Assembly: GCA_024195585.1 (NCBI GenBank)
Contig: SWBL01000118.1
Span: 62,001 to 126,000, forward strand
Length of the DNA: 64,000 bases
Reading direction: 5' to 3'
From: Aureobasidium sp. EXF-3400
Taxonomy: Eukaryota; Ascomycota; Dothideomycetes; Dothideales; Saccotheciaceae
The number at the start of each line of letters is the position of its first letter. Position 1 is the stretch's first letter. The translations under genes were made by a program, and so were the position numbers. The notes beneath the pieces are model-generated. The model made no database searches. It worked only from the letters and a program-made list of their open reading frames with translations, and was not told the origin of the DNA. This document shows positions 52,466-62,098 of this stretch, in pieces.

Positions 52466-52806
52466 TGTTGCGAAAGGTGTAGATTTGTAGAGAGCGCTCG
52501 AAGCGGAGAATCGCATACACCACAAGACGAGAGCGATTGAAACAGGGAATCGGCCAGGGAAAGAGTTATTGAAGCACCGAATAGTATGACTGGAATGCGG
52601 CCTCGATGCTCGGATCTTCCCGAATGTAGAAAGAGCGACTCCAGAAAGTGTCCGTGCGCAAGATTTCCTGAAGATGCGGAAGTCGCGATGAACGGCAAGA
52701 CAAGACCCATCCACCAGTCGCTCTTTCCGCATATCAGATGTATGCTCAAGTCTTCGTCGCATGTTCCATTGTACCTTCCCGCTGACACTCTCCAGACATC
52801 ATCACA
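52466..52806. promoter_or_regulatory. Divergent promoter region TRP4 / uL10m
   Basis: This 341-bp interval separates the two outward-facing start codons. No clear Gcn4/CpcA site (TGACTC) was noted in a visual scan. Confidence 0.4.
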
Positions 52807-53841
52807 ATGCCACCGAGGCTACGACTCCACGCCAGCAAGCGCTTGCGCCTGAGCACACCCAACGCTGCATACCCTTCATGTCAATGTCGATACGCCTCTC
52901 TGGCTGCTGCCACCACTCCTGCTCCTTCGATTGAGTCGACAATCCATGCCACTTCGCCAATCTCACGTCACCCTCCCACGCAACCTCCGCCATACAAGCC
53001 TGCCGAATTCCGCAAGACACAACTGCACCGTATCTACACATCCCTGATTCGCTCCTCACCTCTCATGCTGGTTTTCCAACACAACAACCTCAAGGCTTCG
53101 GAATTTGCAGGAATCAGAAGACAGTTGAACTTTGCCTTGGAGAAGGTCGATGCTGAGCTGAGTACCGAAGCCTCGCCCTCTGTCATTGGCAAATACACCG
53201 AGCTGCAGATCGTCCAGACTGGTATCTTCGCCTCTGCCGTCAAGGTCGCCGAGTCTTTCAACCCAGAATCCTTCTCCGACACTGCCAGGACACATCATCC
53301 TCAAGACCCTGCTACCAACACCTCGACTACGCTCAACACCAAGCCCTCCAGCCCGCAATACACACACAGCTTGTCAAAGTCAGCATGGAAGACGGCCAGA
53401 AGCGCGAAGGTCCAGACTGGTCTTGAGCCTCTGCTGTCAGGTCCCCTGGTCGTTCTGACATTCCCTCTGGTCTCGCCTCAGCACTTAAAGGCTGCCATGA
53501 CCATCCTCTCTCCTTCAGAAGCTTTCCCTGCCCCCAAGAGAAAGGCAAACCCTGGTCTCTACGAGCCCGGTATACAAAGCGGTCTTCAAAAGGTCATGCT
53601 TCTCGGTGCCCGTGTCGAGGGCAAGGTCTTTGATCTTGACGGCACCAAATGGATCGGAGGCATCTCTGGCGGTCTGGACGGACTTAGAGCCCAGCTTGTC
53701 TACATGCTGCAATCACTGCCTGCCACCCTTACAAACACTCTCGAGGGTGCAGCAAAGAGCTTGTACGTCACCGTCGAGAGCAGACGCCTCGACATGGAGC
53801 CAAAGGAAGACAAGCCCGAAGCAGAGAAGAAGGAGGGATAG
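52807..53841 (+). CDS. MRPL11: Mitochondrial ribosomal protein uL10m
   Basis: This is a 344-aa single-exon protein. The N-terminus (MPPRLRLHASKRLRLST) is rich in Arg, Leu and Ser with no acids, as in mitochondrial targeting signals. At about 68-105 the uL10 core reads KTQLHRIYTSLIRSSPLMLV and FQHNNLKASEFAGIRRQL. This corresponds to the helix and strand of the L10 fold that contacts rRNA. Later landmarks are GPLVVLTFPLVSPQHLK and KVMLLGARVEGKVFD. The acidic C-terminal tail (EPKEDKPEAEKKEG) is variable. It forms the base of the ribosomal stalk in mitochondria. Confidence 0.87.
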   Translation: MPPRLRLHASKRLRLSTPNAAYPSCQCRYASLAAATTPAPSIESTIHATSPISRHPPTQPPPYKPAEFRKTQLHRIYTSLIRSSPLMLVFQHNNLKASEFAGIRRQLNFALEKVDAELSTEASPSVIGKYTELQIVQTGIFASAVKVAESFNPESFSDTARTHHPQDPATNTSTTLNTKPSSPQYTHSLSKSAWKTARSAKVQTGLEPLLSGPLVVLTFPLVSPQHLKAAMTILSPSEAFPAPKRKANPGLYEPGIQSGLQKVMLLGARVEGKVFDLDGTKWIGGISGGLDGLRAQLVYMLQSLPATLTNTLEGAAKSLYVTVESRRLDMEPKEDKPEAEKKEG

Positions 53842-54113
53842 ACTCAAGTAGGTCTCTCCTGTTTGTATCATCACCAACAATCCTGTACATCTTTTTCATC
53901 TTCTACAAAAATGATATCCATTTCTATTTTCAATATTCCCCAACGTTCTCAAAAGAACTCCTAAGCAATCGATTCTGCTGTTTGTTTGTTGCTCTCTTGA
54001 CTTTAATCAGGGTCCAGCCCTCGTGAGCCACAAATCACCACAGATTTGCTTTTTGACGTGCACGACCTCCGTTTGAATCCGCGACAGTCTATCCTAGCAA
54101 CAACAACGACGAC

Positions 54114-54772
54114 ATGGTTTTCAGCACTGTGGTACGCGCTCTGCACAACATGTACCTTGAGTCGGACATGCCTGAGGAGATTCCGAATCTGCCGAGCTCG
54201 CCTCCCAGATCCACTCCATATTATTTCTCAACCTTGGCCGACTCAGTCAGACACAATCGTCTGTTGATGCTTGTGCCGCCACTCAACAGTGCGGAACCAT
54301 CAATCTCAAGCTGCCTGACAGCTCCTTCACCCACCTCCACACGCCCGATGACGAAGAGAAACTACTGGTCAGAGCGTATCTCTTTGCTTATGATTACAGC
54401 TGCTGGACCTTCTGCGACGCTGTAATCGACACCCTCATCTGCAAGATCATCGGCCAGAAGCGTACGCCCGTCCTCCACGACCTCCTTGACCTCAGCACTG
54501 ACTGTGGCTCCTCGTACCCTCTCAAGATCCTCATCGCTCATCTCACCGTCTACACCTGGACAGATGATCAGCTCTGTGTCTTTGCTCTTGCGCACAAGGC
54601 TGTCAGCATGCAGCACTTCAGATTCTGGGCTGACGTGGTACATTGCAATGCTATACACAGACCTGGCACTGCTGGTTTTCCTAAGGCTTCCTGGAAAAAG
54701 GATCCTTGTCGCTACCATGTTCATGCAACCAATCAGAAGACGAAGTACACTTGCTACACTCAGGGACGTTAG
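54114..54772 (+). CDS. BTB-like protein with C-x-Y-H-x-H terminus (copy 1)
   Basis: A long coding frame runs from 54176 to the TAG at 54770-54772, with TINLKLPDSSFTHLHTPDDE, LLVRAYLFAYDYSCWTFCDA, VIDTLICKIIG and WKKDPCRYHVHATNQK. This order, an acidic loop, a helical A-(F/Y)-x-F-(A/G) segment and a terminal C-x-YHxH-x8-C, is typical of BTB-domain proteins in Dothideomycetes. The N-terminus is unresolved. The ATG at 54114 is in another frame, and an intron of 95 nt (54152-54246) would join them, but its donor is weak. It may be intact or slightly damaged. Three relatives follow within 8 kb. Confidence 0.5.
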
Positions 54773-54832
54773 TTTGAGCAGCCTTTGGGGTTGATGGACG
54801 TGATGTCGGTCATAGATAGGCAAGCAATTTGA

Positions 54833-55330
54833 CACTTTACAATTCTCGACGAGGACTTCGATCCCAGCCCCAAGCCCAGACGCAACCCCAAGCCCACCCG
54901 CACCGACGACGACCCAGCCCCAGAGGTCGACCCTGAGGACACTCGCAAGGTCAAGGCGGCTAAGCAATGCGTGCTGGAGCTTACCAAAGTTTGGCCAGTC
55001 ACGCCAACAGGCCGCGATGCTCACTGGAACACGGAGCTTGCCACCTACCTCCGCTCGCTCGGAGACGATGTTCTTGCTGTTCCCTCCGCCGCCCTGCAGA
55101 CCATGTTAGTCTTTATCTTCTCGCTAGACGGTGTTGCCAACGCCGCCCGCTTCGCTGCTTCTCTCCGAGAGAACAGTAGCTTGATAGCAGGCGCTCTGGC
55201 TGGCGACGCTACTGAGGGCAAGCATATTGATACTTCATTCGAAAAGCTCGGTCAAGCTATCAAGACCCTTCTGAACGCCGAAGCCAACAGTGTCGTCGCT
55301 GAGGGAAACTCAGGGAGGTCGAAGTCATGA
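54833..55330 (+). CDS. Orphan coding segment downstream of copy 1
   Basis: An open stretch encodes a Pro/Asp/Lys-rich linker (PKPRRNPKPTRTDDDPAPE) and a helical domain (LELTKVWPVTPTGRDAHW, TYLRSLGDDVLAVPSAALQ, FSLDGVANAARFAASLREN). It has no ATG at its 5' end. It is in the same reading frame as the preceding BTB-like copy and is separated from it by a TAG and a TGA within about 60 nt. It may be a 3' exon, a separate gene with an unseen first exon, or a part lost to nonsense mutations. No family was recognised. Confidence 0.35.
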   Translation, partial: HFTILDEDFDPSPKPRRNPKPTRTDDDPAPEVDPEDTRKVKAAKQCVLELTKVWPVTPTGRDAHWNTELATYLRSLGDDVLAVPSAALQTMLVFIFSLDGVANAARFAASLRENSSLIAGALAGDATEGKHIDTSFEKLGQAIKTLLNAEANSVVAEGNSGRSKS

Positions 55331-55892
55331 GAGGCTGATTTTGAGGGTCAGTGATATGAGTTGCAACCAAGTCTGTATCTCCCATCGTCACCTCACTATG
55401 GTTGAGCCCATGGAAATGCACAGTTCTTTCCAGATGGTGAGCAAGTCCATAGAGAGCCGAAGATACCACCGCTCTCAGTGGAATCTTTCTGTCTCACAAG
55501 AAAACCGTGCATCTTCATGATTATCTACGCGATATACCGTTGCATCTGGGAAGAAGAAAAGATCTCGTTCTGTCATTCCAGTCTTGCAAGGCGGAATCGT
55601 TCACTTTTTGCCAAAGACTTCACGATTCTCGCGTCTGTGGCTTTCACTTTGTTGCTTTCACTATCTGCTAATAGAAGCCAGCGCCTGGAACATCTCCTTC
55701 TCTTCTTCGACAACATACATTGTCGTGTGCATTTGCCGCGTCACATCTATCACTCGCACCCGCCAAGTCTCATCTTTCTTCCTATCTATTGCATCCCCAG
55801 CATACCGGCGTTCCATGACCATCTCGTCTACCATCATCAAACCACTAGACACACCATAAAAAAGTTTGTCAAAACTTCCCCCGGCGCCTTTA
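55331..55892. other. Intergenic, no gene seen
   Basis: This is the promoter side of the 55893 gene. An antisense frame at 55661-55942 was judged a shadow of its first exon and leader. Confidence 0.45.
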
Positions 55893-56738
55893 ATGTCGTC
55901 AACTACGAAAAGATCTTCAGAAGAAGATGCCTCTCCAGTCAAGCGCCAGAAAATTGCACAGCATGAACAGCCTATCTACGAGTGAGTAATGTGATACTTG
56001 GACTCATGCTGAGGTGTCATTGGAGTTGAGCTGACAAATGTTTGTAGTATGGGAATTGTTGTACTGAAACACAGAGGACTTCCCATCGCGAACGTTCCTG
56101 TGCTCAACTTCCAGACTTTCGCGACTAACAAGACACCGGATCTGCAACCAATGGTCACCGAAACCGGTCATCAACGCTGGAAGTTCTACACCTACGATAT
56201 TTCTGTACCTATCGCCAAGAGAACTGTCGAGCAATGGGCTAGCTGGCTAACAAACTGGGATCTACGCGCCGTCATCGATGGCGGATCTGAGGATGGCGAC
56301 AACATTTTCGCTGCTATGGACAATTCCGAGCTCATGTACGATGTCGATTACCAAGATGCATTGTTAGATGCTTGGATGTCGTGGCTTCAAGATGGCGAAC
56401 CCGCAGGTAGGCTGAATGTGGATCGACTCCAAGATCAGATCTATGCCGGCTGCTCTGACCGCTTGACCGAGCTGATATACGCCTTGATTTTACACCACGA
56501 CGCAAGCGCTGTTGTGGTCGAGAACGGTGGAGACCCTGATGAAGATTTTCCCTACCACGAGCAAATCTGCATAGCAGTCCGCAACCTGGCTCTGTATCAA
56601 TTCTCTCGAACAGGCAGGAAAACGAAAGACCCTCTCCAGTTGTCAGATGACGAATTCTGCAAGGAATACCACAGTCATCACGAAAACAGGCTGCCTTGCT
56701 ACAAGACAAAGAAGTTACCCGAGCAGTCACAAGTCTAG
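55893..56738 (+). CDS. BTB-like protein with C-x-Y-H-x-H terminus (copy 2)
   Basis: This is a 259-aa protein with exons 55893-55981 and 56048-56738; the intron has a GTGAGT donor and TTTGTAG acceptor. The N-terminus is basic and disordered (MSSTTKRSSEEDASPVKRQK). It then reads MGIVVLKHRGLPIANVPVLN, which matches the first strand region of copy 3. The helical C-half (DALLDAWMSWLQDG, LTELIYALILHHDASAV) ends in DEFCKEYHSHHENRLPC. The Cys/His arrangement is the same as in the other three copies. A nuclear signal is possible in KRQKIAQ. No catalytic residues are visible; binding to Cul3 or to other BTB proteins is possible but untested. Confidence 0.7.
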
Positions 56739-57533
56739 CGTGATTTGCAGCCGCAGCACTCGAGTATGTCATCCATTGCTTCTTATGTAATCTGGATGCT
56801 GACAATATTTTCCAGTTTCTGAACATCAAACGACTACTCATATAAGAACGGAACTAATGCAGCTACACCCTCTGCCACAAGATAATGGCCGTGCCTTTTC
56901 CTTCGTCCTCTGCGAGCCTGAAGCATTCTCTACAGTTTCTCTTTCTATTCAGACCATAAAGTTCTCATACAGCTTCTTTTATCAATGCGTACATATAATA
57001 AAACCGATTGCTGATTGTCCGAGTGACTTCCCTCAACCATGATTTATCAAACCAAGATGTAATTTTGAGACTTTGACATTCAGCAATGACTGCTCGATAT
57101 TTGTGTCACAATACTATCCGCTTTCAAGTCAGAAGAGAGTCTATACATATCTGTCTGCATGCAGAGTATCTTCATGGAATCAAGTGTAGCCGTAGAAACA
57201 CTTAAACGTGACCCCTCTCTGTGGATGTCACTGTATCCTAGAAACAATTATGACTTTGTACAGTCTTGTATACTAGTCCTGTCTTTACGAAGGCATCCAC
57301 GATTCATTTAGTCGCCTAGGTTGCTTGGAGATGAGCACATTTGAGCAAGTTTCTTTTGAGAAGAAATCAGCACCGGTAAGCTTTCATCGCAAGAATGAGT
57401 CAGAATTCGCAGTCTCTGTCACACGTTTTTGCTAACCAAGGTATAATTAGGTTGAAGTTTTTCCTGTCAATCTCGTCTTCCAGTTCTCCATCGCACCTTC
57501 CTACCTTCTCAAACTCTCAACGCATTACACGAA
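56739..57533. other. Intergenic with a 3' UTR intron
   Basis: Apart from the intron-like segment at 56764-56815 there is no gene. The last part is the promoter of the protease ORF. Confidence 0.45.
56764..56815 (+). other. Probable 3' UTR intron of copy 2
   Basis: A 52-nt segment starts GTATGT, has GCTGACA near its end and finishes TTCCAG, a complete fungal intron signature. It begins 25 nt after the stop codon of copy 2. Splicing was not observed, only predicted. Confidence 0.5.
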
Positions 57534-57869
57534 ATGTCTTCAGCACCCTGCAAAGCCGAGGAGATCAAAGACTTCGATGAAGTACCTGGGCCTTGTCTGT
57601 ACTCTATCCAGCGAAGGGTCGTCCTCGAGAATGATCTTGAGACGCTGCTTCCGCGCGCCGTCGAGCTTCTGAAACGTGAGATTGGCAACGATCTCTTGTC
57701 CGCAGGCTTCTACAACTCGATTCATCACCCTTCGAAGGCCGTACTAGGTGTAAGCGTCAACGCTCTAGCTGTACACGACTGGGAGTCACTGAAGACTCGC
57801 CTCCATGACACAATGTCATCATCCGAAGTCGTCATCATGATCGTCCCCGTCAAAGAATCTACCAGTTGA
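57534..57869 (+). CDS. N-terminal part of a split protease gene
   Basis: This is a 111-aa ORF beginning MSSAPCKAEEIKDFDEVPGP, with a helix-rich ETLLPRAVELLKREIGNDLL and a strand VLGVSVNALAVHDWESLKTR. It ends at TGA (57867-57869), which is followed by CAG ACG and then the ATG of the next ORF in the same frame. Fungal trypsin-like proteins often carry such an N-terminal region ahead of the protease domain, so this was probably one gene of about 449 codons. No intron with proper sites and a usable length removes the stop. Confidence 0.6.
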   Translation: MSSAPCKAEEIKDFDEVPGPCLYSIQRRVVLENDLETLLPRAVELLKREIGNDLLSAGFYNSIHHPSKAVLGVSVNALAVHDWESLKTRLHDTMSSSEVVIMIVPVKESTS

Positions 57870-57875
57870 CAGACG

Positions 57876-58886
57876 ATGTCTTATCAAGCTGGCTCATCTC
57901 ACAACACTTTTCCTCCACCTCTGGGTATCGGTAGTAGTATTGCTGCTGTCGGCGCTGATCGGTCCGGAAGTCTGGGAGCACATTTTCGTCTCGTCGATCC
58001 TGAGAAAGCAGAGGAAAACACTATAATCTTGTCTAGTTCCCACGCAATCGCAAGAGAGGGACATCGTGGGGAGACTAACATCGCCATCCAATCTCCCAGC
58101 CGCAAAGACATCGAAGCGCTTCTGACATCGGAACAACATCGTCTGGACTTCGTTAGTCAACAAATTGAGCGCCTTCAAGCAAGGGAAGCCGTCGAGAGTA
58201 GTGCTGGAAACAAAGCAAACTCAGTGGACAAGTTGATCAGGATCGAAGAGATACCCAAAAAGATTCAGAGTATTCAAGCTACTTTGGAACACCCACAGAA
58301 TGTTACCATTGGACATGTTCTCCACTCCGCTGAGCTGGCAAGCAAAGGAATGAGCGAAAGCAAGATGGATTGGGCCATCGTCGAATGTAATCAGGACAAG
58401 ACCAGAGTCAAGAACGACAGACCGGACATGGACAGAGCTCCCAGAGAAGATCCTCGCTCATTCAGATATATGGATAAGGGCGACTACTGGGAACTGGCAA
58501 AGCTAGACTACAACCAATGGATTTGTTTCCACGGCAGCACATCCGGCGTCCGCTCAGGATATACCAACGGTATGCGAACCTTCATCAATGGAACCTACGA
58601 AATCGAAGGTCTTGCTGCAGATCTTCCAATCATGTCAGATTATAACAATCATTATGTCGAGTTTGGGTTTAGGATACCATCTCAGCGTATTATGTTTGCT
58701 GGCAAACTAGCTCGGTTTTCTAAGCTGAGAGACTCTGGATCTGTTGTTTGGAACGAAGAAGGAGATATGGTCGGCTTGCTTTGGGGGGATGGCGCGTCTG
58801 GTGCTTTTATGACGAGTATTGATGAGGTGGTCGATGATGTTAAAGGGAAGACTGGTATGGATCTCGAGCCCATCCGTGAAGAGTAA
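57876..58886 (+). CDS. Trypsin-like serine protease domain protein
   Basis: This is a 336-aa ORF. The chymotrypsin fold is indicated by GSLGAHFRLVDPEKAEEN, then SSSHAI with His56, DWAIVE with Asp165, and RDSGSVVWNEEGDMVGLLWG with Ser287 in the DSG motif. HGSTSGVRSGYTNGM between them matches the HGRTTG-x-T-x-G block of fungal proteins of this type. A coiled-coil insertion (FVSQQIERLQAREAVES) lies at about 85-110. There is no signal peptide, so it is probably cytosolic or nuclear. It starts 6 nt after the TGA of the preceding ORF and in frame with it. Substrate unknown. Confidence 0.65.
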   Translation: MSYQAGSSHNTFPPPLGIGSSIAAVGADRSGSLGAHFRLVDPEKAEENTIILSSSHAIAREGHRGETNIAIQSPSRKDIEALLTSEQHRLDFVSQQIERLQAREAVESSAGNKANSVDKLIRIEEIPKKIQSIQATLEHPQNVTIGHVLHSAELASKGMSESKMDWAIVECNQDKTRVKNDRPDMDRAPREDPRSFRYMDKGDYWELAKLDYNQWICFHGSTSGVRSGYTNGMRTFINGTYEIEGLAADLPIMSDYNNHYVEFGFRIPSQRIMFAGKLARFSKLRDSGSVVWNEEGDMVGLLWGDGASGAFMTSIDEVVDDVKGKTGMDLEPIREE

Positions 58887-59544
58887 GATTCGATAGATTG
58901 GTCCCTCAATGGGAAATGTCTTCATGCCTCTATGATAGGCTCATCATACATCTTGACTGCGACATGTACTTGTGATAAGTGAGAGGCTATCAGGAACTCA
59001 TAAGTTTTCGTTTCTCTTCCAGAATTTCCCTTGGGAAAGTCGCAAATGGCGGGTTTAGATCAAGATGATGACTTTCCATTGCCCGTTTTGGGGAGTATAG
59101 CAGTCAGGCTTGAGTGAGCGAAAGCTGCGATAGAGCACGAATTTGGTCGGCCGCTTCCTTAGGTTTTATGATCCTCTTTGACGAACTCGTGCTGTCTCTG
59201 GTACGTAAACATGTGTGTGAGTATGGAAGAAAGAGTAGGGAAGTAGCACAGAGTAAATAATTTAACTTGATTCAATTTGATGAGAAAGTGTGTTCTCCTT
59301 TTTGGACTTTGCCAATGTTTGATCCTGCTTGATACTTGATGGTGGTATCTCTCTGATGTCTATGTACCCCATTGGTTTGATGTTTGCTTCGCCAGATGTG
59401 GCTGAACTATCCAATAGAATGTTAGTTGAATCTCTTGAGCGAAGGTGAGCATACCTCACATTTCTATGTCCAGAACCCGTGCGTACCGCGAAAAGTTCGA
59501 GAGCCAGGGCAGGTTCTAGCAATGGTCATTACTTTGTGGTGACC
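58887..59544. other. Convergent intergenic region
   Basis: About 660 bp between the protease ORF and copy 3. ORFs here have no ATG in a useful position or are shadows. Confidence 0.45.
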
Positions 59545-60356
59545 TTATACTTGGGATTCCCTCCAGCAACGATCTTTGTGGCAGTGATAGTGGCAATGAT
59601 CGTTGAAGTCATGTGCTTTGATATCCTGTGGGACAACAGACCAGTCCTTGGTCTTCCACAAGTCTTGCTTCCAAGCATCGACGATATCTGCAATTGCTTG
59701 GCCCTCACCGTTGACCTGGAGATCTTTTCGGACCTCACCACAGTGGTTGTAGAAGAGGTAGTTAGCAAGAACAAGATGTATCGCATCCGTGCCGTCACGG
59801 TTGGTGAGATTCCAGCCAGCACACCATTCGTGTAGGATCTCTTCGACGTCATTCTCATCACCATCCTGTATGATTGATATCAAACAATCTATCAGAGCGT
59901 CGCTGACGTTCGGGTGGACGGCGGGGTTCATGTCGGAAGACATGGCCAGAAGATCCATGACAGACGGACCAGATCCTGTCTTATTCAAGGCAGTCTTAGC
60001 CATAGCCTCTTTGACATCGCCACTCTTGGCCCAATGCGCAAGGTAGACAGCATAGTCAGATCCGTTGCACGTATTGGAGACCGTCAGATCCGCGTCCAGA
60101 TTGTATGCTCTGATCTCAATGTTTGCGTCTCCAGGTGCGCTGAGTAATTCCGTTAGTCGCTCCTCCTGAAAAAGGCTTCTGAACTCTGGCAAGGTGAGGT
60201 TGGCGATAGGTTTGTTGTTGTGCTGGAGTATCACGATCTCGAACCTAACGTTTAGTTGTCAGCTGACGATCTCTGGCAAACTTCCAATTTCTGTGCGCAC
60301 CTGTTGTTGTCGCCATCATGATTAGCCTTGAGACGCTTTGGTGGAGGCTCAGACAT
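59545..60356 (-). CDS. BTB-like protein with C-x-Y-H-x-H terminus (copy 3)
   Basis: This is a 251-aa protein with exons 60301-60356 and 59545-60244. The intron joins MSEPPPKRLKANHDGDNN to RFEIVILQHNNKPIANLTLP. The (I/V)VIL-(K/Q)-H-x-x-x-PIAN block is shared with copy 2. The helical second half (VSDALIDCLISIIQDGDEND, HLVLANYLFYNHCGEVRKDL) ends in NDHCHYHCHKDRCWRESQV, the same Cys/His signature with closer spacing. A Pro/Lys N-terminus may be a nuclear signal. Its upstream region is a tandem duplication of about 250 bp. Function is unknown; a protein-interaction role is likely from the fold. Confidence 0.72.
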
Positions 60357-60477
60357 GGTTGGGGGATGGTAGAGCGTGAGGTGTTTATCAGGGCGAAGAG
60401 GTTCTGACTCAGTGAACAGGTAAGTGGATGGAGGTCGATGGAACAAGCCTTTTGGAGTGAAGAATGGCAAAGTTGGT

Positions 60478-60972
60478 AGTGAGAGTTGAACATGCCAAGA
60501 GAAGATACCATCGAAGAAGGCTATATAAGTAGTGACAGTAAGGTCTCGTTCAATTCCAGATGACGGAACCGGGACTGACGGCCGCAGTCACCCTCCAGAT
60601 GGGAGTTTGGTTTAGGAGGATCGACTCCCCTTTACCAACTCTTTTTGTTCGGCCAACACCCTCGGTTCGACTCTCTTCAGGAGCGATATCTCTTTTTGCA
60701 CTTTCGATGGTAGATTCGATAGTGAGAGTGAAGTTCAGGAGTGAAGATGCCAAGACAAGATCGAACAAAGGAGGTTATATAGGTAGCGGAAGTGAGGTCT
60801 CGTTCAATTCCAGATGACGGAATCGGGGCTGACGGCCGCAGTCACCTTCCTGATGGGAGTTTAGTTAAGGAGGATCGACTCCCCTCTACAGAACTCTTTT
60901 TGCTCTACCAACACTCTCAGTTCGACTCCCCTTGGAAGCGGTATATCTTTTTGCACTTTTTGATATTCTACC
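60478..60972. repeat. Tandem duplication of ~250 bp upstream of copy 3
   Basis: Units 60478-60720 and 60721-60972 align over nearly their whole length. Shared blocks include ggtctcgttcaattccagat (60542 and 60796), gacggccgcagtcacc and ggaggatcgactcccct. The offset is 243 bp at one end and 254 bp in the middle because of an 11-bp indel. A remnant, gtgagagtagagtcc, follows at 60973. Each unit has a ctatata or ttatata core, at 60521 and 60774, on the promoter side of copy 3. Confidence 0.85.
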
Positions 60973-61197
60973 CGTGAGAGTAGAGTCCAGCATATTCTTC
61001 ACTATCTATTCCCAAATATCGAGCTTCCGACTGAAACACATACAAAGAACGTTCACGTGGGGAGCAAGCAGAGTTTATCATTTCAAGGGTATCATGTTCA
61101 TTTTGATCAAGCGAGCAATGTAGCTTTGATCTCAATTTGCTACCCATAATCCAGAATCTGGGCCAACACATTCCAATCAGTTGAGATTTCCCACAAC

Positions 61198-62098
61198 TCA
61201 ATGCAATGTCATCAGCTCTTGGATCTCTGTATACAATGTCAGAACTGATAGCAAATATGATTGAGATTGTACTTACTCTCACGGATCTTGTGCTTGTAGC
61301 AGACTGCGTCATCGCCATGGAGGTGGTAAGCACAGTTATCACTGAAGTTGTCGTCCATGACATCTCCAGGGATCTTGTGTCTGACCGCTTCCTTGATGTG
61401 TTTCTGGAGCCAGAGTTCACCTTGACTGAAGTTTTTAGGACTGAGCAAAACCTGACCATGATGGACAAGCAGGTTTGCCCACACGAGGACCACACCACCA
61501 GTCTCCACCTTGTCGTGGTATCTGCAGATCTTGAACACCATGTTCATGTTGATCTCTTCGCCGTCTCTCAACCAAGTGATGAACCAGTCGATCATAGAGT
61601 CGTAAAGGTCGCTGTTGTAGACGTTCATGTCGGAGAAGTGCTTGATGGTTGTGTGGAAGTTTGCAAGAATCTCGGGCACGGTGTAGTCCTTTTCTCCAAG
61701 GTCGGCTTCCAAGCTGGCTCTCAAAGATTTGGCAGCGTCCATATCTCTGACCCACTCAGCCAGAAACTCCACAACACATTTCTCATCCTTGATATTGTAG
61801 GTGACAAGTTTGTGGCCAGGATAGTGCATGATGCGGCTCTCATTTTCCTTGAGAGCAGTCTGGAGATCCTTGCGCAGGACGAGTGCGAGGCTGTCACGAG
61901 GTATGGTGTTGCTGGCCTCGTGATGGGATTGCAGAGAGATGGCCGATGGTCTGAACCGCGGTCAGTTGGGTTCTGGATTCATTGTGCTGCTACCTACCCG
62001 TGGTAGTTCTGCTTAGTGACGCGTCTTTCTCTATCAGGCATCATGCTGGGGCTGGCGCTAGATTTCTTGACAGCCACAATAGCCTTTGCGGGCGCCAT
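61198..62098 (-). CDS. BTB-like protein with C-x-Y-H-x-H terminus (copy 4)
   Basis: This is a 267-aa protein with exons 61998-62098, 61277-61950 and 61198-61226. The last intron has a GTAAGT donor and TATACAG acceptor and gives the end KIREKIQELMTLH; without it the frame stops 13 codons later at 61239. A basic N-terminus (MAPAKAIVAVKKSSASPSMM) precedes a helical region (LALVLRKDLQTALKENESR, CVVEFLAEWVRDMDAAKSLR, LYDSMIDWFITWLRDGEE). The signature NFSDNCAYHLHGDDAVCYKHK closes the domain (written in two overlapping parts: NFSDNCAYHLH, GDDAVCYKHK). It is the most diverged copy at its N-terminus. Confidence 0.68.

Noticed and set aside
52091..52762. Upstream in-frame extension of TRP4 as a mitochondrial targeting peptide
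   Set aside because: TRP4 enzymes are cytosolic and begin near the MSEAKAAIS helix. The extension reaches into the promoter shared with the uL10m gene.
57839..57870. Tiny intron removing the TGA between the two protease ORFs
   Set aside because: The only GT...TTGACAG segment is about 24 nt, below the workable intron size in fungi.
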